DNA of 64,000 nucleotides from positions 65,613,144 through 65,677,143 of the forward strand of contig NC_079507.1 in assembly GCF_030052815.1 (NCBI RefSeq), given 5' to 3'. Below the pieces are notes generated by a model, which saw only the letters and a program-made list of their open reading frames with translations, was not told the DNA's origin and searched no databases. The position numbers and the translations under genes are program-made. Source of the DNA: Hevea brasiliensis (taxonomy: Eukaryota; Streptophyta; Magnoliopsida; Malpighiales; Euphorbiaceae). Numbering within the stretch: position 1 is the first letter of the stretch; every line of letters starts with the position of its first letter. Below, in pieces: positions 43,601-58,900 of this stretch.

Positions 43601-46600
43601 TTCCTATGATTTTTTAATAAAATTTTTAATAAAACTTACCACATATAATTTATCTAGTAGATTTTTTAAAAATATTATATGTTTTTTACATAAAGAAATT
43701 TACTTTTTTTTAAGTTCATAAATTTTTTATAATTAATTATTTATGAAAAAATATCAATTTATAAAAATTCCATAAAATAAATTGTAAAATTTTATTAAAT
43801 TATCTTATTTTTTTATAACAAAATAATTTTACTTCATAATAAAATCAAATAATTATAGAATATATATTGTTTATGTATAATTAAATAATATTTAGACTAT
43901 ATATTCCAATTAATTTATCAGATGGACCCGAGGGTACCATGCCTCCAAGTCCCAACAACTCCTATTAATATTTGTTACGCCCTTCAATGAATTTGCTTTC
44001 AAATTTTTTGTATTTAAGAATATAGTTTTTTTTTATATTTAAATGAATATAATTAAATAATTTTAATCTAATTCAAAATTATAAATGGTTAATTAAATCT
44101 TAATATACTTTATTAAAATTATTATACTATAGTAATATATATCCATTTTAGCTTGTATTAATTATTATTCTTAATTTTTATTAACTTTTAATGAAATTTT
44201 TATTTAAATTATAAAAATGTTAATTAATTTTATATATTTATCACTAAAATAATTTTTTTTTTATTTCAATTGATTTCTTTTATTAATAAAAATGATCAGA
44301 TTAAATAAATCAATTTTTTTGTTCAGCCATTATCTTTAACAGTAATGTCAAACTAAAATGAAGTAACACGTTTAAATTTGCTAAATTGCCGATAAGTGTA
44401 ATTCACTAGTGAGGCGAGTAAAATAATAAATTTGTAATTATTGAAATAATGACTTAATAATTAAATATTTATTTTATTATATAAAAATCAAATACTTAAT
44501 TTTCATTATCTTTATTCTTTAAATATGTTGATTCAGCAATAAAAATTTTAGGAACCTTCCCATAAGTTGCAATTTCGAATTTTATTGTAATCAAAGGAGT
44601 TGCATCTTACACACATCAATATATATATTTTACGATCTATAAAAAATTAATTATTTCAGAAATTTTAATTATTTTCTAATAATATTTTTAGAGCCTAATG
44701 AATTTTATCATTATATTTAATAATTATTTTATATAATTTTTAATTTTTAAACTTTCAAAATATTTGGTGAGTTGAATAATTGGAGCAACCTTTTCAAAGA
44801 AAAAAAAAAAAAAAAAAAAAAAACGAACTAGACTCCGACGTGGTAGAGGATTAGGTTCAAAATTTTTGCCGTTTCTTCTTGTTGACTTATCCAACATATT
44901 TTCCCTTTGCTTTTGGCCTTTGCCGCTTTCCCCCTAATATGCTCGGGCCACGTTACCGTTATGATTAATCTCCTCTCAATTAAAATATTAAACCTTGATA
45001 TGCAATTTTATATCTCAAATTACCTTTTTGCCCTCTTACAAAGATTATATCAATTACATATTCCAATTTAAATTTTATTAATAACAAATCCTTAATATTT
45101 TGCATTTAAAAAAGTTAAATACTTTAGTTTATTAAATTAATATAAAATGGATAAAGTTTTTTTTTTCCTTGAAATTTTGACTTCGACCTTACTTATTGTG
45201 TCCACTCTTTTTAGGACCTCCATTATTCTTGTTTGTGCTTTTGACTTCTTTTTAATGCAAAAGAATTAGCAAAGCAAAACCTATTTTCATACCCATACTA
45301 AATAAAAATATTAAAATTCACATAATTAAGGGTATCATTGTCAATTGGTTTTCATGTATTTAAACTTCCCTCCATTATATGCAACGTCTCAATCAACAAA
45401 ACCTTGACTTACAAATATCTTATCATGTGACAACCTCAAGGTCATGCACATAATTTAAATTCGAATGCAATATAATATAAATATAGATCCCTAGTGGCTC
45501 AATCAAATTGAAAATGGTCCAAGGACAAACGGCACAAATTCCCTATCCCTTTCGGCATGTTTGTATCCAACCACAATAGCCACAAATTCATTTATATGTA
45601 AATACATGCTAAAAGAGATTGGAATATGCCCTTCTTTTGTGAGGTATTCACTATCCTACCAAAAAAGTGCTTTACTATGCATATAATTACTGAGAAAGTG
45701 CTCAATGGGACCACACACATTTTCACCATGCAATATGGTCCATACTAAAAATCATGGTTTTAGTGCTTGGTAAAATTTATTAAAGGGAATGGCCCCATGA
45801 GATCTAAAGTGTTAGGCATCAATTAATCATGTAATTATATGTGAAAAAAAAATTAAAAATACGGAGGCTCTAATTAGATAAGTAAAGCATATTGAGTTAT
45901 AAGATAAAAAGAAAAAAAAATGGATAGACCTAAACTGACTTGAGGGATAGTAGTACAATATGACCTATAAGCATTACATATTTTTTAAAATTTAACCTAA
46001 AATCGTTTAGAGTGGAGAAAGACAATCTATATAGCTGACCTCAACAAATTTTTAGGATAAAGGTTTAGTTGAGTTGAGTTAAGTTGAATTAGGTTGATGG
46101 ATTGTGGGTCTTTTACCTAATTTGTGTTGAAATTCATACTAATTTTAAAATCATGTAGTGCCAAAGCCATACTTGGTGTTAAAGATAATTAGGGATTGTT
46201 TGACATTACTGTTAAAATTACAATTGAGAGAATCACTTTTTAATATATATTAGTTAAAGAGTATTAAAAAATAATTTAAAATTAAATTTAATAAGTTTTA
46301 AGTATAAGAATATTAAAATAATAAAATAATTTTTTCAGACTGATTTTTTCTACAACATTTAAAATAATATTTTTATTCAAAAAAGCAGTTTTAACTTTTA
46401 AATTTAATACCAAACAAGTACTTAGTTATAGTTAACAAATAATTATAACTCTGTACTATTTAAGTACAAATGATAATGATAAAATTTATATTATTAAATT
46501 AACCTTTTTTTTCCTATAACATGGTAATATTATAAGCCCGTTTAATTTATACATTATATGAAATACATATCTCTTTCATTCAATTAAGTATAATATTAGA

Positions 46601-48200
46601 AGATTCATAAATGAATTCTACATTTACAATATTAATTCAAAAATTTAACTCGGTCAATCAAATAGAAAACAATCGTATTTGCCAAATGGATATTAATGAC
46701 TAGGATTTATATTAAATTTTAATTTTGTTAGACATGTTTAAACGTTCAATTATATGAATGTATAAAATTTTGTAACCACTTGATATGGGTGATGAGTATA
46801 GAGTTGTAAAATAGAGAATAAATAAATTAGAGATTCACTAAAATATTTTTAGTGAAGACTATGTGCTCAAGTTGGAGATTATACTATTATCTCATATCAA
46901 CTTTAAACGTTAGAGGATTTTCATTAATAATATTCTGATGAAACTTTAACTCATTTATTCTTTATTTTACAAGTACATATACATTATTCTTATGGATAAC
47001 GAGAAAAATTTATTGCTTTTTAATTTCTATTTTCTTTAAATGTTTATGTCTCTTTTCAACAATATCAACATGAAACAATCAAACATCGTTTTTTTTTTTT
47101 CATATTTGGCATAAGAAAATTTCATAAAATTTATTATCATTGTGCCATGCATTTTGCTTCTTGATAGAGTTACTATCGTGTAAAATATGAAAAAGTTATT
47201 CTTGATAAACACGTACTAAATGAATTCTTTATTTTAAGCCTTTGGTGCCTTCAACTCAAACAACAATTTGTTACATATTTGTCGTTTGTACATTATAAAA
47301 AAGAAGCATATATAGATATTATGGAACTTTAATGTTTTCTTAAATACAATGCTATTTAATTTGCTATTATATTCTTGTTTTTAAAAAAATCACCACAGAT
47401 TACATACATTATACAACTAATCATCCTAAGTTTAACTGCAACAACAAATAATTACATCATTGCTATTAGGATCTCAATTTACTCATGGATCATAGGTAAT
47501 TAGTTATAATGATTTGGTCAAAAGCAAACTTTATTAACATTTTCTTTAAAATTATTCAGATTATATTTAAATCAAATTTTTTATATAATACCAAGTTATT
47601 TTTTTTTATTTATTAAAAACTGATTATTCAAGTCTGGACTCAAAGATTTATGAGACACAAGTTTCATGCTAACTTGATCCTAGAAATTAAACTTTAATTA
47701 ATAATATAGATAATAAAATTATTTATTAATCAGGCTAACTATCGAAATTAAATTTAACGGTAAAGGGTCTATTTTCCAAATAGCAACTCATCCTAATTTG
47801 CAAGAAAGTTTAACAAATATGGGTTGTTATATAAATAAAGGAGTCTTGGTGGGCTGGATATGACAATAAATCTTCCAAAATCCAAACAGTCATTAAAGGG
47901 CATAACGGGAATTTAGCATGAAAATTCAAAAAATAGTAAAGGTGTAATATAATTTGAAATTAAGGAAAAAAAAAAAAACCCAAAGCTTAATGCAGAAAAG
48001 AGAGAAAACCTCGACTTTCCATATTAGCAGCTCAGCCTTCTCAGCTTTTTACAGGGTTCCAGACTGCTTGCATTGCTCTCATCAAGCTAAGCATTCTATT
48101 TTTCTTTCCAAAGAATTCCTTTTTTTTTTTTTTTAAATAAATATATATTTTATTTTTTTCCCTAATCAGATCTAGACCGTTTCACAAGTAACGAATTCGC
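40696..48200. other. AT-rich intergenic DNA
   Basis: About 7.5 kb with no supported protein or RNA gene. It holds a LINE 3' relic (45862-46095), a 24-nt A run (44800-44823) and many AT-rich low-complexity stretches. Short frames at 42455-42679 and 43233-43478 have no family resemblance and no splicing partners. Confidence 0.6.
45862..46095 (+). mobile_element. LINE 3'-end relic, same family as 37031-38339
   Basis: Aligns with about 38114-38339: ACGGAGGCTC, GATAGACCTAAACTGACTTG, AATCGTTTAGAGTGGAGAAAG and the TTAGTTGAGTTGAGTT tail are shared, with scattered substitutions and small deletions that destroy the frame. I could not find a convincing target duplication. Confidence 0.85.
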
Positions 48201-49329
48201 CAACTCACCACCTAACCTTAAAATTTGAATTTCTGCAAAAGCAACAACAATAGCGAAAGCAGAAGAAGCAGAAGCTGAATTCTGTTTTAGCAAAACGGAA
48301 AACAGAAACCCCTTTTCTTTTTTCTTCTCCCTCGACCCCTAAACCACCAAAACTAGCTTGGTTTTTTTACTATCTATCTGTGTAAGTTTCGTTGTTCGTC
48401 TTAACAACCTTTGCACTCTCTTTTAACCAAGCTTGTCACTGAGTTTTTTTTTTTGGTTCGTGCAACGGCGGAAACAGAAACAACCACAACATTTCCTTTT
48501 TTCTTCTCTACCTGTCCTGCAATTTTTAACCATAGAGTTCTGTAATTCTTATCGTAATTCGTTTTTTCGGGGACTGGTTTGGAGAGGCAGCGTAGCGTGG
48601 CGTCGCGTCCATTGAGACACCATTTTTTTGGGGTTATGAAATTGTAAGTGTAGTTGGCAAGGATATTTTGATTGCAATTTAGGGTTTTTGGCTGTGTTTT
48701 TGTCTCTTTTATCTTCTTAAGCCCCAATTTTGAGTTTTTAGAGGCACACTGAGTTTTTTTCTTGCAATTTGTGCACCTTCTTCTTCCTCCTCTCCCCTCT
48801 CCTCCCCCCACAACACAAATTTTTGTCGAAGTTTGGAACAGAAGGGTTTCTTTCTAAGCTGCGTTTGCATGGCATTGTGTGTGTGTGTGTGTGGGAGAGA
48901 ATTGTAATTTTTTCAACCTTTTGGCAACTGTGGCAAAATTTGGTTTTTGTTAACTTGTCTCGCTTTGAATTAATTAAGGGATTTTTTTTTGCTCTCTCTG
49001 TATTTTCCCTCATATATTGGCGTTTTTGAAATCAAGTTTCCACTTTTTATCAGTAATTGATTGCGGGTATGTCCCATGGTTGTAAAGTTTCCTTCTTTGT
49101 AAACCAGTCTTGAGGTGTTGAGAAAAGTTGCGAGTGTAAAGTTTTTAACAATTTGATCGAGATTAGGTATTCGAAGCTGTTTATGCATTTGTTAATTTTT
49201 ATTATTTCACAGTGTGTTGTTATTGGGTAGCAAATTTCTGAGTTTGTGGAATAAGTTTGTTTGCGAATTCATATTTGAAAATTGTCTCATTTCAGGGTTT
49301 TGTAATTGAAGGAATAAATTGCAATAAAA
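48201..49329 (+). promoter_or_regulatory. Myosin VIII 5' leader with probable leader intron
   Basis: A T/C-rich, plant-leader-like region upstream of the start codon. A good donor (TGTGTAAGTTTC, GT at 48382) and acceptor (CTCATTTCAG ending 49295) suggest one intron of about 0.9 kb inside the 5' UTR. The transcription start is not determinable here. Confidence 0.45.
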
Positions 49330-52300
49330 ATGATGTTGTCTGCGTCACCGGCAGCGGTGGCAAGGAGCTCATTGGAGGAGATGCTGGACTCGCTGCGGCA
49401 GCGAGATGAGGCCTTGGAGAAGTCCAAAGACCTGCCGCCTGCTTTGCCAGCTCGGCCCACCTCAAGGGCACGACTTCCCTCTGCGCGGCACTCACTGCCC
49501 ACAGACTTCAAGGTAGATGCCAATGGCCAACTGGAGAGCAAAGTGGAAATTGAAATTAATAAAGGAAAGGAGGATACAAAGAGGAAGGGGAAGCAATTAG
49601 GGTGCAAGACAGGAAGTTTTGGAAGCAAGAAGATGAAGAAAGATCAGAATTGTGTGGATTCAAATCCTTATGCAGAGGAGAAGAACAAGCCAGCAAAGGG
49701 GCCTGTTATTAGTTCAATGCCAAACATAGAAGAGCCAGAGTGGGATGGCAACATTGGTTATTTTATCAAGAAGGTAATTATAGATAAAAAAAAATGGTAT
49801 ATTGTAATACCAATTTTGCTTTTTTCCTTCTGATATACTTGTTTTTTTTTTTTTTTTGTTTTATATCATTGCTAGGTGGATTGTTTTACGTTGTAATTCA
49901 GTTGCTGGAGTGCCTAGAGATAAATCTGGCCCAGTAGTTTTTGCTGGAATAAGAATGCTGATGTATTTTAGGTTTGATTTAGTTACTTTAGGTTTTGGAT
50001 TTTAGGGCAGAAGTTGAAATTTCAGGATTTGGACTTTCTACTAGGATTGCTAATCCTTCGATGCCTCTGAATTGCAATAGAAGATGTTTAACATGGAGAA
50101 CAGGTTTTCTTATATATGGTTATACTCGTTGGTAGAATAACCTTGAAAATGTGAATGTATTTTATAATAATGATTGATGGGCTAGTGCAGGTTATTGCTA
50201 CGGGGTACATGTTAGAAAAGTTATATTGTGGGATGAGTGGATAAATATTAGTGAACATAAATTAAATTGGAGGGTGAAATATAGGTGAAATATTTAGAGG
50301 GGTTAGGTTTTGTTATTCACAATATCAATAAGTGATATTGTTTCCTTAATAGTTTTGCTTGTGCACATTATTTTGTTCCACAAGAAGCATTTTTGTTATT
50401 GTTCATGGATATGTTTTATTTGGTGAAAGTTGGCACAAATGAAATTTCATTTATCATGGGAGAATTTTCTTCCAGAAACTACGTATCTGGTGTCAGCTCC
50501 CAAATGGTCGTTGGGGTTCAGGAAATATACAATCAACTTCTAGGGATGAAGCAGTTGTTTCGTTTTCAGCTGGAAATGTAAGCTCCTTTTTTGTCTGAAT
50601 TTTTTTTAAACATCTTTCAATTACTTGTGCCGGTGGAGTCTAACTGCAAGTAATGTTGTTTCATTTTTATAGTTTGTAAAGGTGTCTACAGCAGACCTCT
50701 TGCCTGCAAACCCAGATATCCTTGAAGGCGTAGATGATCTTATAAAGCTTAGTTATTTGAATGAGCCATCAGTTCTTTACAATCTTAAATATCGATATTC
50801 TCAGGATAAGATTTATGTAAGCTTAATGGAAACCTTTTGCTCATACCATGTCCTTGTTAATAAGATTTCTGTCTTATCTCAGCTCCTCTTTCACCAATTC
50901 TTTTGATCATTTCCGCAGAGCAAAGCAGGGCCAGTTTTAATTGCCATAAATCCCTTCAAAGCTGTTCCATTTTATGGAAATGAAGTTGCCAAAGCATACA
51001 AGCAGAAGCTTATGGATAGTCCTCATGTTTATGCTATAGTGGACACTGCTTACAATGAGATGATGAGAGGTGAATGAATCCATTGTTTATTTTTTCCTTC
51101 TGCATTTGAAGTTAGTATTATTTCTGAGGCCCTTCTTTCTCTTTGCATTTTTTTTGGGTGATTACAATCGACAGATGAAAAAAACCAATCCATAATCATA
51201 AGGTTAGCTTTGGTTTCTTTCTTTTTGTATTTTTGAGCTTCTCTTTTTGTCCCTTATGTTCTATTATATTGGGTCTTTACTCCTTGAACTCCTTTTTAAT
51301 GTTTCTAAAACAATTGGATACTTGTGTAGCTATAATTTATTTATTTTTTTTAAATCTTACCTACAGTGGTGAAAGTGGAGCTGGGAAAACTGAGACAGCA
51401 AAGCATGCAATGCAATACTTGGCAACTCTGGGTGGTGGCACTAGTGGCATAGAGCATGAGATTCTTCAGACCAACTGCATACTTGAAGCATTCGGAAATG
51501 CAAAAACATCCAGGAATGGCAACTCCAGTAGATTTGTAAGTTGCTATTACTTGTTTGAACTTCATTGGATAAGTTGCTCCTGGATTTGTCACTTTTACAC
51601 TTTGCTCTACACTTTTTTCTTTTGGTGCAGGGGAAGCTGATTGAGATTCATTTCAGCATAATGGGGAAGATATGTGGTGCTAAAATTCAGACTTGTAAGT
51701 ATGTTTAGGTTGTTATTAGTGTGCAGTTTTATGATGTCTGTGTAACTGATCTGACTCAATTTTTCTATGTTATACATATGCAAATGCTGATTCTCCTATG
51801 ATAATTGTGCATAGTTCTGCTAGAAAAGGTAAATTTTTTACTTCTGAATTTTATATTGGAACTTAAGTTTTCATCATCTTTGACTTAAGAACTTATTATT
51901 TCACCTTTAAGCAGTCAAGAGTAGTTCAGCTGGCCAAGGGTGAAAGATCATACCATATATTTTACCAACTTTGTGCTGGTGCTCCATCAATTCTTAGAGG
52001 TAATTATTTCATGAATGATGAAGAATCCATCAAAGTTTCAAATATTTTTTTATCATAAGTAACCTTTTTTCGTCTGATGTTCTTACATTTGCCTTGCATT
52101 TTATGGAGTAAAAAGAGACTAAAAAACTAGTAGTATTGACATCATGTTGCTAAGACCCTTAGAATGAATCTCTACTGCCTTCTACAGACCTTGAGAATGT
52201 TTTACTGCTTAAATTCCTCTCAGGTTTTCCTGATGTTCCAGTCATTTCAACTGTCTTGACATGTTAATTGATTCTATTATTGGTTAACCCTTGTAGATTA

Positions 52301-55300
52301 TGTGTTTCTGTGGTGTTGTTTCTATCATTCATTAGTAATATGCTCTCATGTGGTTTAAAGGCTGATATGGAACTGTAACATACAGCATTCATTTTTGAGC
52401 TTTAGCTTTATGACAGCTACCTCTTCCTTGAAAAGCTAAAACTATTGATTGATCCATCTTAACTTCTGTGTGCTTTCTTTCTCCCTCTCCTCCCCCCTGT
52501 CCATTCCTCTTTCCTCTTTGCAGAGAGATTGAACGTTAAAATGGCTAGCGAGTACAACTATCTTAACCAGAGTGAGTGCTTGGTAATTGATGGTGTCAAT
52601 GATGCCCTGAACTTTCATAAGCTTATGGTAAGCAACAAAATTAAGTGTTCAATGCTACTATCTATATGGTAAAAGCCCCATTTTTACTTCATTTTTATTT
52701 CGTGGCCCTAAGGATGATATGCTTTCTTCTGTTTTTGCTGGGCTGTTTTCACAACTCTCCAGGAAGCCTTAGACATTATTCAAATTTACAAAGCTGATCA
52801 GGAGCAGATATTTTCAATGCTTGCTGCAATATTATGGCTTGGAAACATATCATTTCAAGTGATTGACAACGAAAATCATGTGGAGGTGTTGGCTGATGAA
52901 GGTAAAATCCATAATGTTATGCTTTGGATGGTGCCTCTTTTAATACATATTTTGTGTTAGCCTTCTATCTTGTCAGCTTTGATTGTCTGATTGTAATTGC
53001 CTCAAGTTTATTATCTGGGCATAAACAAAAGCAAATATCTGTTAGTGATTTTGTTGAGCAGTGATAGAGAGGTGGAACCATATTTGTTTATGGCATGTGT
53101 TTAATATGTGTGCAGCGTGCAATTTTATTTTAAGAAATGAAAGCTAGTAGAATTTGGTTACTGTCAGTAGAGTTAGTGTTCAATCACTGATTGAAAGGAG
53201 TAGAGTTAGACGAAGTATAACCTCTGAATGTTGTGATGGCAATTTGAATGAACTTAATCAGAAGTGTGTTGCACCTCTTAAAATTATGATGGTGAAATAG
53301 TTTTTTACATGATAGAATGGGCTTGCATATGTAGTGAAACAACCAATCAGGTGAATGAGTAGAATATCTTACATCTACTACTGTGATTAGACATGCATCA
53401 TAGGATATACATGTAGCCAGTGTTACGCTTATGACATGGAGCTTTCATTGAAGTATTACTGATTTTATCATTATGACTTTGCAGCTATAGCAACTGCTGG
53501 CAGGCTGATGGGTTGTAATATCCAGGACTTGACACTTGCTTTATCAACCCATAAAATTCGATGTGGAAAGGATGATATTGTTAAAAAATTGACATTCCGG
53601 CAGGTATATTTTTCTTTTTAAAATATAAAATTACTATCTGTTTCTGTACACCTATCATATATTTGTAAACTATTTGTCAAACGTTTGCTTTTATTTATAG
53701 TTTTTAATTTTTTTGTATTCAGGCAATTGATAGAAGAGATGCATTGGCAAAGTTTATCTATGCAAGCTTGTTTGATTGGCTTATGGATCAAATCAACAAG
53801 TCACTTGAAGTGGGCAAAATGTGTACTGGGAGATCCATAAATATCCTTGATATTTATGGTTTTGAGTCATTTAAGGTATACAAGTGATGTCTCTGTTTGG
53901 TAATGCTTTAGGGGCTGTACACTTGTATCTTTAGTGATATGAGCTCTTCAAATTTTCAGAATAATAGCTTTGAACAATTTTGCATAAATTATGCAAATGA
54001 AAGGCTGCAGCAGCATTTCAACAGGCATCTATTTAAACTTGAACAGGAGGTAAGCATCCTAGATCTTTAGCGGCATTAGTTTTGCCTGATGCATGTTGCA
54101 ATGAAGGCAACTTTCTAGGATTCTTCTTGCTTACAATGATGAAAACAATCATTTACTTTCAATGTCTCATTATCATATCATATGCATGGATATCCTCTTT
54201 TGTTTCTGTAAATTCTGAAGTCAAAATTGCTGCCTTATATTTTCTTCAGTTAATGTGAAATGCATATAATTTGCTGTCCTTAGAAATATTAAATATCAAA
54301 TTAAGATGTAGTCTAAAATAAACTAAATATTATATATAGCTGCAAGGCTTATGACTCTGCATGGGCATGGCGATGAATGTGATAACATTGCTTGAAACTC
54401 CTCTTTATTGAAACATGTTATTATTGTCTTTTCATGATGGAAGAAAAGCCAGAGTCCAGGGCTATAAGGTTTTCTAGTCAACCCAATTGATTTTCATAAG
54501 CCCCTGTTTTGCCAAACTTATCAAGCTTGACATCCTCATTTTCTCTGACATAAATTCTCACCTCTTTGGATGTTTTTAGTCTTCTACTGGTTAAATTTTC
54601 TGTAATTGTTATCGTGATCTGATTGTCTAGACAGTCAAAGTTATAATTTCTTAATAATTTCAGGATTATGAAGGGGATGGGATTGATTGGACTAAAGTTG
54701 ATTTTGCTGACAACCAAGAATGCTTAAACCTCTTTGAGAAGGTATTTCAGTGGATTCACGTTTCTGTATTGTTTACGTGCAGCTTTGCGTTATTAAGTTG
54801 TTTGGGTTCTCTGTTTTGTTTTATTTACATATGACTATCTCAATTACATTGGGCATATATAGACCAATTTTAATATAATTTTGATTTATGTGCCATATCC
54901 TACGAACAATTCAGCAATTGTATGATATTTTATTTTGGATGCTATCAGCTGATGCATTTTTTGCTTTATTTAGATTTCTTGGTCTTTAAAATCAGAATGT
55001 TTGCTGTTATGCTTAAAATGTTCACTCCTCCCCTCCATTGTGTTGATTTATGCAGAAACCTTTGGGGTTACTATCTTTGTTGGATGAGGAATCAAATTTC
55101 CCCAATGCCACTGATTTGACTTTTGCCAATAAGCTTAAGCAGCACTTGAGCAGTAGTCCTCACTTTAAAACTGAAAGAGGGAGGGCTTTTGCCATTCATC
55201 ATTATGCTGGAGAGGTCAGTTATGCTCTTTGTTTGAGGAAGTTTGAATTTTTTTTCCCCATCTGATTGAACTCTTAAAGTCAGTTTGGCAACTTTGACAA

Positions 55301-55938
55301 TTAGCACTTTTGCTCATTGTTGAATATTATAGATGAAATCAAAGCATATGGTGGAACATGTAATTTTTTAAGGGAATTTATGGTACCTCCACCATTTCTT
55401 TTTGTGTATGTGTATTTGGTTTAAACCTGAATACCACCAATTCTATAAAGAACTACAAGTTCTACAATAATGTTAGATAACTTGATAAGTTTCTTCTTCT
55501 TAAGTATCAGTTAAGTAGAGAATCTTAACAGTGTACATGCCTTGGGGATTGTCTCAAACAAGGTATGATTTTATTAGCTTATGCAATAAAGCTACAATGA
55601 TGAAACTCAGAACAACTATAGTAATTTGTGTTTAATAGTGGCTGGATTTGATGCTAACATTTAAAAGATAAATCCTTAACATGATTGCTCCTTTTCTGTC
55701 CTTATCCATGTCTTCGTTCTTTAAATCTTAGTATTGGAGACACATAAATTCTTCTATGCAAAATGCTGTAGAATATTGGTTTCATATTAGGCTAGCTTGC
55801 AATATATTTGGTAGCAGCATGGCTATTGTTTACAGTTACAGAAAGTATGCTGCTTTGAAACAATATTCCATTCTCTGGGCCTATCTTAGTCCTATTTGAT
55901 TCAAGCATGGTTAATGAACTGTTAATCTGAATATTCTA

Positions 55939-55969
<31 letters not shown>

Positions 55970-58900
55970 ATCTTATTAACATTCAGAGTTTGATCAGGTT
56001 GTATATGATACAAATGGCTTTCTGGAAAAGAACAGAGATCCACTGCACTCTGATTTCTTGCAACTACTATCATCATGCAGTTGCCAATTGCCGCAGTTGT
56101 TTGTCTCCAGAATGTCTAATCAATCCCAGTATCTGAAATTTACAAGTTCATTATGCCAATCTGGTGGATTGGAATCCTCAACGCAAAGTGTTGGTACTAA
56201 GTTCAAGGTAGATAAGTATGACAGAGTGTTTACATCTACTCATGCGTAGGAATGATAGACTTCAGATCAGATATGCAGATATCAAAACTAGGCAATTTTA
56301 TCAAACTATCATGTGACTTATGTGATGAATTTGGAGAATCAACTTTGTTTTGAAAATAATATCATCCCTGGAAGTATAAAGGGTACAAAATGATATTATC
56401 ATCTCAATACTTTGTTCGTCATTTATTCAAGAGCATACCCTGTTTTTAGTGCAAAATTTTTTTCTCTGGACAGCGAATCATCTTTTTCTGATATCACGTT
56501 GAGCAAAACCTTGAGGGGGTACATTTTATGCTTGTAGGGCCAACTATTCAAACTAATGCGCCAGCTGGAGAATACCACATCTCACTTCATTCGCTGCATA
56601 AAACCAAATACTAAGCAGCTTCCTGGAGTCTATGAAGACGATCTTGTCTTACAACAACTTCGATGTTGTGGAGTTTTGGAGGTGGTTAGGATTTCGAGAT
56701 CTGGGTATCCTACTCGAATAACTCATCAAGACTTCGCACGAAGGTACAGGATAACATACTCCTTACATTCTCTGCTAGTTCATTTTCCTTTTTGATTAGT
56801 GGTTAGTGAATTCTTATTATAAACTTGCACACAATTTAGGTATGGCTTCCTACTCTGGGAGACAAATGTATCTCAGGATCCATTAAGCATATCAGTTGCT
56901 GTTCTACAACAATTCAATGCAGCGCCTGAAACGTATCAAGTTGGTTATACCAAAGTGTTTCTTCGAACGGGCCAGGTGTGTAACCATATTTTACAACAGT
57001 TTCAAATATGCAGTTCTTAGGTATTTTTGTGAGGCATCTGGTTGATATTGATGATTTGATGTCTACTTTGGTTTTAGTGTCCAGAAGTTGTTACTTCAAT
57101 TTTAAGTAGGTGTATGGAATTTAGTTGTAAGGATCTTTTGCAACTGTCAATAGTAATTCAAATGGCTGTGCAATTTTCATCATCCTACTTATTAGAATAA
57201 GACAAACCTCTTGCTTTGTCTTTTTAGCATGAGTTGTTATACATGATTATTACTCCCTCAGTCCCATAAAGATAAGCTTACTTTCTTTTTTCACCTGCCA
57301 TGAATTATAGTCCATTTTCTATATTGGAATAGTAGTTTATTTATTAATTTACTTTATGCCCCTATTTAATATGCAATAAAAAATAAAATTCATTAGTTCC
57401 AATAATAATTTTGTAACATGAGTTATTTATTTTTAATGGAGCAATATGAGTGGAGGGTATATTAGGAAAAGGTTAAACAAAATCTATTGCTTTACTATAT
57501 TAACTACATTTTCTTAAACTATGAAAATAGAAGCCTATCTTTGTGGGACAGTAGTAATAATAATTAGTAGCTGCCATATTATTTAATGCGATAAATGTGT
57601 TATTTTGCTAATTGCTGTATGTAATTAAGTAGGTGTATGGAATTTAGTTGTAAGGATCTTTTGCAACTGTCAATAGTAATTCAAATGGCTGTGCAATTTT
57701 CATCATCCTACTTATTAGAATAAGACAAAACTCTTGCTTTGTCTTTTTAACATGTATTGTTATACATGATTATTACTCCCTCAGTCCCATAAAGATGAGC
57801 TTACTTTCTTTTTTCACCTGCCATGAATTATAGTCCATTTTCTATATTGGAATAGTAGTTTATTTATTAATTTACTTTATGCCCCTATTTAATATGCAAT
57901 AAAAAATAAAATTCATTAGTTCCAATAATAATTTTGTAACATGAATTATTTATTTTTAATGGAGCAATATGAGTGGAGGGTATATTAGGAAAAGGTTAAA
58001 CAAAATCTATTGCTTTACTATATTAATTACATTTTCTTAAACTATGAAAATAGAAGCCTATCTTTGTGGGACAGTAGTAATAATAATTAGTAGCTGCCAT
58101 ATTATTTAATGCGATAAATGTATTATTTTGCTAATTGCTGTATGTAAAACTCACCAATTATTATCTTGAAATAACCTAATCATGATTTAAGGAAAAAAGT
58201 AAGAGGAGTTCGTTGCGATGCTAGACTTTGCATGCTATTGTTATCAGAAAATTTAACTTGTAAAGAAGCTCAGTAAAGCTTCTTGGTCAAATTAAAAAAC
58301 TATATTCTCAATTAGATTGACAAAACAAAAAAGGGTATTCTTTTTCTATTTATGATTCTTAGTAGATCTATTAATTAATAAAGAGGCATATAAAATCTTT
58401 TGTTCTTGTGGAGTGTTGTTTCAATTTAGTGGTCTGTAGATCTCTTTGCGTAAGAGTGGGCCAATATTTTCTGCATGATAAGTTTCATGGGCTTAATTTT
58501 GGGGAAAAAAGGTTTTAAAAATAGAATGTGCTTTTACACAATAACTTATAATCACAAAATGGTAAAGTTTTATGGATGTGGCTCTTTACAAGTTTGAGAA
58601 TGGGCTAAATCTGGGCTTGAAGTTTATTGAGTTCTGAATTTCTGATAATAGACCAATCTCAAGTAGCACCAAGACAAATACAAATTCTCAAAACTAAATT
58701 ATGGTGAGCCTAATACATATCTCATTTCAGCTTCACTCGGTTTATTATGTAAGCCCTAATGCAATAAATTGACCTTTCTATTGATGCTGATGTCTTTTTA
58801 AGAAGTAGCCATTCGTCTGAACTCTTTTGGTACCTGCTTTCGTTTCTCTTCATTTGTTCACAATTCTATGTTCAACATTAATATTTTGAATGTGAGGCTG

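Larger units (their letters stand above)
57102..58147 (+). repeat. Tandem 523-bp duplication in myosin intron 19
   Basis: Copy 1 is 57102-57624 and copy 2 is 57625-58147, head to tail with no spacer. I see fewer than ten substitutions between them (for example GATAAGC/GATGAGC, AACTACA/AATTACA), so the duplication is recent. Each copy contains one complete MITE. Confidence 0.93.

Noticed and set aside
48401..49013. Minus-strand frames of 91-136 codons
   Set aside because: Antisense to the myosin 5' leader, T/C-rich composition, no family resemblance.
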